Assembly: GCA_002914805.1 (NCBI GenBank) | Contig: JXTB01000034.1 | Coordinates: forward strand, 1,158,972 to 1,222,971 | DNA length: 64,000 nucleotides | Source of the DNA: Parasponia andersonii | Lineage: Eukaryota > Streptophyta > Magnoliopsida > Rosales > Cannabaceae | Direction of reading: 5' to 3' | Shown here: positions 58,770-64,000 of the stretch, piece after piece | Layout of the letters: every line of letters begins with the position of its first letter | Position numbering within the stretch: position 1 is the stretch's first letter | Made by a program: the position numbers and the translations under genes | The notes under the pieces: generated by a model | Seen by the model: the letters and a program-made list of their open reading frames with translations, nothing else | Told to the model about the DNA's origin: nothing | Database searches by the model: none

Positions 58770-59800
58770 GGAGGAACGTACCAGTTTTGGTCTGTAATTA
58801 TGGCTTTTGGAGCACATCCAGGCATTCATGCAAGCCACGTCTTAAACAACCAAATAAAAGTTTCTGTATTCTCATTTGAAACCAATCTACATCCTAACAA
58901 GATTGACTGACCATGGTAATTTACTCCTACAAAAGGAGCAAAGGGCACGTCATACTCGTTTGTTAAATACGTAGTGTCAAATGTATCAACATCACCAAAT
59001 TCTTCATATATTGCCCTACTCCTTGCGTCTGCCCAAAATACATTTTTTATCCTTGACTTATCATCCAAATCCATCGTATAGAAAAAACATAAATTTTTAG
59101 ATTGCATTCTAACAAAATATTGATGAATTTTAGCATCTCCAACTCTTAGTTGTAATCGTGTTGCTTTCTCAATATGATTTCTGCAATCTTTTTCTAAGAA
59201 TGGAAAATTATTATGACCCCAACTTTATCTACAAATGATTGAAAATTCTTTACAACATTTATACCAACTCGGTCCTTCAGTTCACATTTTCTTTGAGCAG
59301 CAATGCTTATTTCTCTATTACACAAATAGATATGTGATTTGTGAGGACTCAATTTATGGTATGCTCAAGTGTAATAGAATTAATTTTGCATTTTTCATCT
59401 TTTAAGAATAGTACCATTAATCCTTGCCTTGCATTCCAGATTTGTCGAAGGATTTCGATTAAGATAACTTTGCTATTGAGACTGTGACTTCCCTGCATGA
59501 GAACATGACAACGTAATAAATTTCATTTTTCCATCATCTGAAGCACGTGATGTCTTATTTTTAATCCCAAAACCCTCTTACTTTCCATATTGTGTGTAGT
59601 ACTCAAATATGTCATTTAATGAATCGAAATACATTCCAAGCTCTGTTGCTTTTAAAATTTCTAAATGTTCTAACTTGTCATTCTTTCATTGCACATTAAC
59701 ACCATCTTTTTCGTTTCTCTCTTTGGCCAAATTCATATCCATTTCTTTCAAATACATAAATATTGATTTCTTGTAGAAAATCAAGATCACACTCTAATCC
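58770..59800 (-). pseudogene. FAR1-related sequence (FRS/MULE transposase), broken
   Basis: Read on the minus strand. ELGMYFDSLNDIFEYYTQYG near 59645 begins the FAR1 DNA-binding (WRKY-GCM1-like zinc) domain, with SCSHAGKSQSQ and LECKARINGTI following. Then come SPHKSHIYLCNREISIAAQR and the MULE transposase domain at 59107-58826 (FFYTMDLDDKSRIKNVFWAD, FGDVDTFDTTYLTNEYDVPF, FVGVNYHGQSILLGC), continuing past a stop as MPGCAPKAIITDQ to about 58775. Several in-frame stops lie in the DNA-binding part and one in the transposase part; the SWIM zinc finger end is missing. FRS proteins are domesticated Mutator transposases acting as transcription factors (FHY3/FAR1 family). Whether this was a host FRS or the element's own transposase cannot be told from the remnant. 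Confidence 0.75.
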
Positions 59801-60410
59801 TAAAAAAATAAAAAAAAAAATGAAGCGGCGGCATATCTAACATACATTGTACAATAATTTATTGTATGTTAATATGGAAACTAATATAGCTGTAAAAATA
59901 TATAAGGCATCCATTAAAGAGGAGATAGAAGTAGAAACTAAATTGCCTACTACGTTGGAAATAAAATTACCAAATGTTACTACAGAGGAAAAAGAGAAAA
60001 CTGTTAAAAAAAACTAAAAATAATTAAACTAGACAATAAAAAATTAACTTCTAGAGAATTAACTTCTAGAGGAATAAATCATAGAAAAGATAAGATCACA
60101 TACCTGTATAGGAGAATTTTTAAAATTTGGATTCTCCTCCCCTCAAAAAAACAAAAAAGTCAGGCTCACCTCTGGCTTTTTTTTTTTTTTTTTTCTAGAT
60201 CTTTCTTTGTTCGTCACAAAAAAAAAAAAAAATAGAATGCTGAAATGTGGTCCGCGCTTGGGTGGGGAGGCAGGTATAGAATGGTTGAAACTTTAAAATT
60301 TCAATCATAAACAAGACAAAAAGAAAACTGAAATATGGGTCCACTGAAAAGACATTTTTGAAGCCACGTCACTCGGGAGAATTATACGAACGTGCTACTT
60401 AGCATTTTTG

Positions 60411-62580
60411 TTTATATCTTTGGATCCATGCAATAGCTCTCCCAAGCTCCCATTCGCCATATATTCGTACAGTAAAAAGTTTGTCTCCTTGTTCGATACA
60501 TAACCCAAAAGCCTCACGATATATCGGTGTCTAATCTGTCCCAGCGTCCGAATTTCGGCCGAAAAACCATTATCTCGGTGACCAGTGCACTGTCCAACCA
60601 CCTGCTTTATTGCCACGTCAGAACCATCAGCATGGAGCCACGGTAGACGATTCCAGCACCGCTCCTTGAGACATTCAAGAACGTCCTGGGCAGCGAAACG
60701 CAGTCGTTTGAATGGTGAGAGCTTCCAAGGTCTTGCTTTCTGGTGCTTATTCTTTCTCGTTCTGTAAACCGCTAAGAGGATCAGCATGAGGACGAATAAC
60801 AGAATTGTAGTAGTAACTACTATCATAGTGACACTGAATTTGAAAGTACTTAAAAGCTTGCGGTCTCGACCCAGGCCGGCTGCAACTCCGTTCGCCAGAG
60901 ATGGACATGGCCTTCATGAACCGCCCGCCAGATGGGACTCGGCCAATGAAATCGTTGTATGAGAGGTCAAGCGTGGTGAGACTCGACATGGACCGAATCT
61001 CGCCCGGAATTTGGCCTGTAAGATGGTTTCTGGAGAAATTTAGAAAGCTTAGGGCATTGAGGTTGGATATCCCTCTAGGAACTTCACCCACCAAACTGTT
61101 CTGACTAAAGTCAATGGCATTAAGAGAAGAGCAACTAGAAATCGAAACCGGGATGTCACCGCTGAGATTATTGGCGCTAAAATTGACTCTAGCCAACGAT
61201 CTTAAACCAAATATCTCCTCAGGAATTTCCCCATAAAATCTGTTCTGCTCCACGTAAAGATTCTACAAATTCTTGAAATTCCCGATCGCCGGAGGGATTT
61301 TCCCGTTGAGCAATTGGAAGAAAGCACTAGTAATCCGAGCGAGTCACCTGACATGTGAGAGGGAAGCTCTCCAGAGAAATAGTTATCACTGAGTTCAATG
61401 ATACTCACATTAGGCAAGTTAAAAATCCCAGGCGGAATCGTCCCATTGAAATAGTTCTTCCCTATTCGGATTTTGGTCAGCGACTTGCACTGACGGAGCG
61501 CATCTGGAATGGGTCCGAAGAAGGAGTTCTGCATCAGAATAAGCGTCTTCAACCTCCTTCCTTTGCACAAATCACGGGGGACCAGTCCAGTCATGTGGTT
61601 GTCCTTAACGTCCAATAACATGAGCTTCCCATTTCGGCCAAGACTCTCCGGAAGGTAAAAAGTGAAGTTGTTATCCCAAACCTGAAGGATCTCCAAATTC
61701 GGAAGCTCACCCACAAACTCAGCGATAATACCGTAGAAACGGTTCCTGAACAGATTAAGCAGCGTCAAGTTCTTCAGCTCTGAGAAGCTCGCGGGCATCT
61801 CACCTGTGAGCTCGTTGTTCGAGAGATCTAGAGACATTAAGCTCTCTAGACCAGAGAGCTCCGGAGGTATTTGGCCTGTGAGACGATTAGTCTGCAAAGC
61901 CAAAGAATGTAGACTCTTCAAGAGGCCCAGACTCCAGGGGATCTCGCCAGTGAGGTTACAGCCCCCCCATATCAATTAGTTTAAGCGAAGTCATGTATCC
62001 CAACTCAGGAGGGATTCCACCGTCGTAGTTGTTATCGTACATTTCTTTGAGATTCTTCAACAGAACCAAGCTTGCCGGAAACTTCCCACTGAGGCTGTTC
62101 CCGTTCAGACCCAGATAATCTAAGCTCTGAATCTCAGAGTACTTTTCCGGTATGCTTCCCGTGAAGTAGTTCCCGCCAAGATGAAGATGTTTAATCTTTT
62201 TGAGCCCAACAATCTCGATCGGTAATGGACCAGTGAAATTGTTGTCGTACATGTCGAGAACTTCGAGCTCCGTCATTCCGAGCGTGATTTCTCCGGGGAA
62301 CCTGCCACTGAAGACGGTGTTAGAGATGTTTAAGTGTTTTAGGGACGTAAGGTACGCCATCTCCGCGGGGAGTTTCCCGGTGAGATTGTCGCAGGCGATG
62401 GTGAGCTTCACGAGCTTATTCAAAAGCCCAATCTCCGGCTGTAAGTAACCAAACAGGGGAACATTGGTGACATTGAGAACGGTGACACGTGACTCGTCGT
62501 CGCACGTGACTCCAGAGAAGGAACAATGCACTGAGGAAGACGATGACGAAGGGGATTACCAGTCCCACTCCACGACAGAA
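60411..62580 (-). pseudogene. CLAVATA1-like receptor kinase pseudogene, copy B, LRR to kinase N-lobe
   Basis: Minus-strand pieces in at least three frames. N-cap and early LRRs at 62580-61956 ([56 protein letters not shown]). LRRs at 61975-61202, including the island motif [17 protein letters not shown] and [16 protein letters not shown]. Last LRRs at 61253-60747, then a membrane segment near 60826-60780 ([17 protein letters not shown]) and the kinase N-lobe ([13 protein letters not shown] ... [31 protein letters not shown]). The glycine-rich loop is largely deleted, because ECLKE runs straight into a truncated loop. The signal peptide and the first part before the N-cap are absent and the reading frame slips between pieces. 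Closely related to copy A and dead for separate reasons. Confidence 0.88.
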
Positions 62581-62706
62581 TGAGAATGAGAATAAGACGT
62601 AAAGAAAGAAAATATGAATAAGAAGATGAGAAAATTGTATCTTATAAAAATGCAGCATTGACTCCTTTTGTCTACGTTGAAATCGTGTTAAACGAAAAAT
62701 TGTTAT

Positions 62707-62740
<34 letters not shown>

Positions 62741-62850
62741 GTCACCAAACCAGAGTAGTAGCTATTTATTTTTTTTACCTATGTATTTATTTCTTTTACC
62801 AACGATAGGTATCAATTTAGCCAATGAAAATTTAGCATACACATTTTTTT
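62581..62850. other. AT-rich spacer with an AT run
   Basis: Contains (AT)n at about 62716-62739 and the phrases acctatgtattt and gataggtatcaattt. Nothing coding. Confidence 0.5.
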
Positions 62851-63110
62851 ATTGTAAAAAGTAAGAGAGAGAAGAACATTAATGATGCACGTTTTTTCAT
62901 GCACTTTATTATAATCATTGGATCACTAAAATACCTACCCATAGGTAAAAAAAAAATACCTATTGGATTGGCAACCATATATATTGTAAAAAGTAAGAGA
63001 GAGAAGAACATTAATGATGCACGTTTTTTCATGCACTTCATTATAATCATTGGATCACTAAAATATTTACCCATAGGTAAAAAAAAATACCTATTGGATT
63101 GGCAACCATA
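62851..63110 (+). repeat. Short dispersed repeat, copies 2 and 3 in tandem
   Basis: Two units of about 132 bp (62851-62982 and 62983-63110), each starting attgtaaaaagtaagagag and ending ggattggcaaccat. They differ from each other at only a few positions and match the copy at 23516-23672. Open frames across them on both strands simply translate the repeat twice. An AT run separates them from the solo LTR. Confidence 0.85.
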
Positions 63111-63164
63111 TATATATATATATATATATAAGTTGTTGTATTTTTTAACTATCAGATTATCTGT

Positions 63165-63799
63165 TGTTGACGGAGGTTTTGTCAACAATAAATTGAGAAA
63201 AATTGCAAGATGTGGCTTATGTGTGAAAATGATTAATCAATCAAAATAAATAAATAGACAAGAATTTTATAGTGGTTCAGCCCCAAAAAAGATGAACCTA
63301 CTTTTACTGTTTTTTACTATTTTCTGGAGAATTACAAGAGTTTTGTTAAGTTTCAAGGCTGGAATTCTAAGAGCTCAAAATTACAGTGTGTTGTCTGGAA
63401 AGAAGAAGTAAGAGTCTAAAAAGTTCCCAGAAGATCTAAAAAATCAAAGACCCCTTACAACTGCATTGAACTCCCTTTATATAAGTGAGGATAGCTCAAT
63501 GTTTCCCAATTGTGAGAATGGGTAACTGTATAATCAGAAAATACAATTTGAGTAATAATATAACTGGGTAATAACTTAAATGAGATGACTGGTCGATCTT
63601 TAAAGAGAAACTTTTGTTTCCCTTTCTTTGTAGGTTACCCGTTTGACGAAACTTAGCATAGTTTCTTTTTCATTCTAGTCGTACTTAACTCGTTTAGAAG
63701 AGATCGCACTTAATCTTACTCATGCACCTGATACGTCCACTTGATCAACTTTTTCCTTTTTGGCATTGACCAATATATAAATTTTTGGACCGGACAACA
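63165..63799 (-). mobile_element. Solo LTR of the same Tat/Retand-type gypsy family
   Basis: 635 bp in minus orientation. Read on the minus strand it begins TGTTGTCCGGTCCAAAAAT and ends AACCTCCGTCAACA, aligning along its length with the LTRs at 12349-12985 and 22876-23500. Flanks are TCTGT (63160-63164) and TTTGT (63800-63804), four of five bases equal, consistent with an old target duplication. No internal sequence is attached, so it is a solo LTR formed by recombination. Divergence from the other LTRs is clearly greater than between those two, so it is a separate, probably older insertion or another subfamily. Confidence 0.85.
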
Positions 63800-64000
63800 T
63801 TTGTGATCCAATATCCAATAACTATTAGCAATTGAATTGATTCCCATATATATATATATATATATATATAAAACAATATAATAAATTAGTGTGTGCAATA
63901 ATTAACAATCGGATTTTCATGAATCATGCCAAACATCAAATAGATAAACTTAAAAAGAGGTCAACAGAAATGGCAAGAAGTTTCCAAGATGCAAATTGCA

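Larger units (their letters stand above)
57518..60419. mobile_element. Insert of ~2.9 kb in the copy B kinase, carrying a FAR1-related transposase remnant
   Basis: The kinase of copy B is split between LLHGSK (60440-60421) and RYKIAVEA (57532-57509). The 9-bp word TTTATATCT occurs at both edges (57518-57526 and 60411-60419), the length expected of a Mutator-type target duplication. I see no terminal inverted repeat, but non-TIR MULEs exist, and a FAR1/MULE-type transposase remnant lies inside on the minus strand. About 25 bp of kinase sequence (the GGHLQWE part) is missing at the junction, so the repeat could also be chance in AT-rich DNA. The left third (57750-58290) contains a locally repeated phrase, gtagtccaacggc / gtaatccaacggc, each followed by a codon-rich stretch. 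Confidence 0.5.

Noticed and set aside
58392-58910. A 172-residue plus-strand open frame
   Set aside because: Its right part is antisense to the FAR1-related transposase remnant and its left part is low-complexity F/L/S; no domain seen.
62832-63249. Open frames of 116-118 residues on both strands at the dispersed repeat
   Set aside because: Each shows the same peptide twice because it translates the two tandem 132-bp units.

Overview
This window is nuclear DNA of a flowering plant, almost certainly a dicot. It is AT-rich, has GT-AG introns, and carries plant-specific families (kinesin KIN-6, a TFIIS-N/SUO-like protein, CLAVATA1-type receptor kinases, FAR1-related sequence) together with En/Spm, Mutator, Ty3/gypsy Tat-type and Ty1/copia elements. 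Only two genes look intact. The rest is mobile DNA, dead receptor-kinase copies and AT-rich spacer.

Layout. 1-2400: a degenerate minisatellite built on GGTTACTAGTTTCCA-like phrases. 3443-6427: a Mutator-like element with long inverted repeats and a 9-bp target duplication, carrying a ~280-bp tandem repeat and a gene-like segment. 6738-7182: a MITE. 8508-11690: a degraded CACTA (En/Spm) element with transposase remnants. 12349-23500: an old Ty3/gypsy element of the Tat/Retand type with two LTRs and an antisense reading-frame region between pol and the 3' LTR. 23516-27040: spacer with simple repeats and small duplications.

Genes. 27243-30245 (minus) is a single-exon coding region for a 1000-residue nuclear protein with a TFIIS N-terminal domain and five DLN motifs. 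Its upstream side, 31200-32110, looks like a promoter/leader region with a CT microsatellite. 34578-42113 (minus) is a complete 25-exon kinesin of the KIN-6 type (989 residues by my exon model), with an in-frame tandem exon duplication.

43262-62580 is a graveyard of minus-strand CLAVATA1-like receptor-kinase genes. Copy A (43578-51890) is split by a Ty1/copia element with a perfect 5-bp target duplication. Copy B (56795-62580) is split in its kinase domain by a ~2.9-kb insert that carries a broken FAR1-related transposase gene. A short third relic lies at 43262-43400. Between A and B sits a ~2.07-kb solo LTR, probably of a chromovirus. The right end carries two tandem copies of a short repeat and a solo LTR of the same family as the gypsy element at 12349-23500.

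The two live genes are not obviously related in function: one is a putative chromatin/transcription factor and the other a microtubule motor. I found no tRNA, rRNA or CRISPR. The most useful observations are the KIN-6 exon duplication with a hybrid exon, the newly delimited Mutator-like element, the antisense region in the gypsy element and the nested insertion history of the receptor-kinase cluster. All exon edges and element ends were read by eye, and no database search was run.
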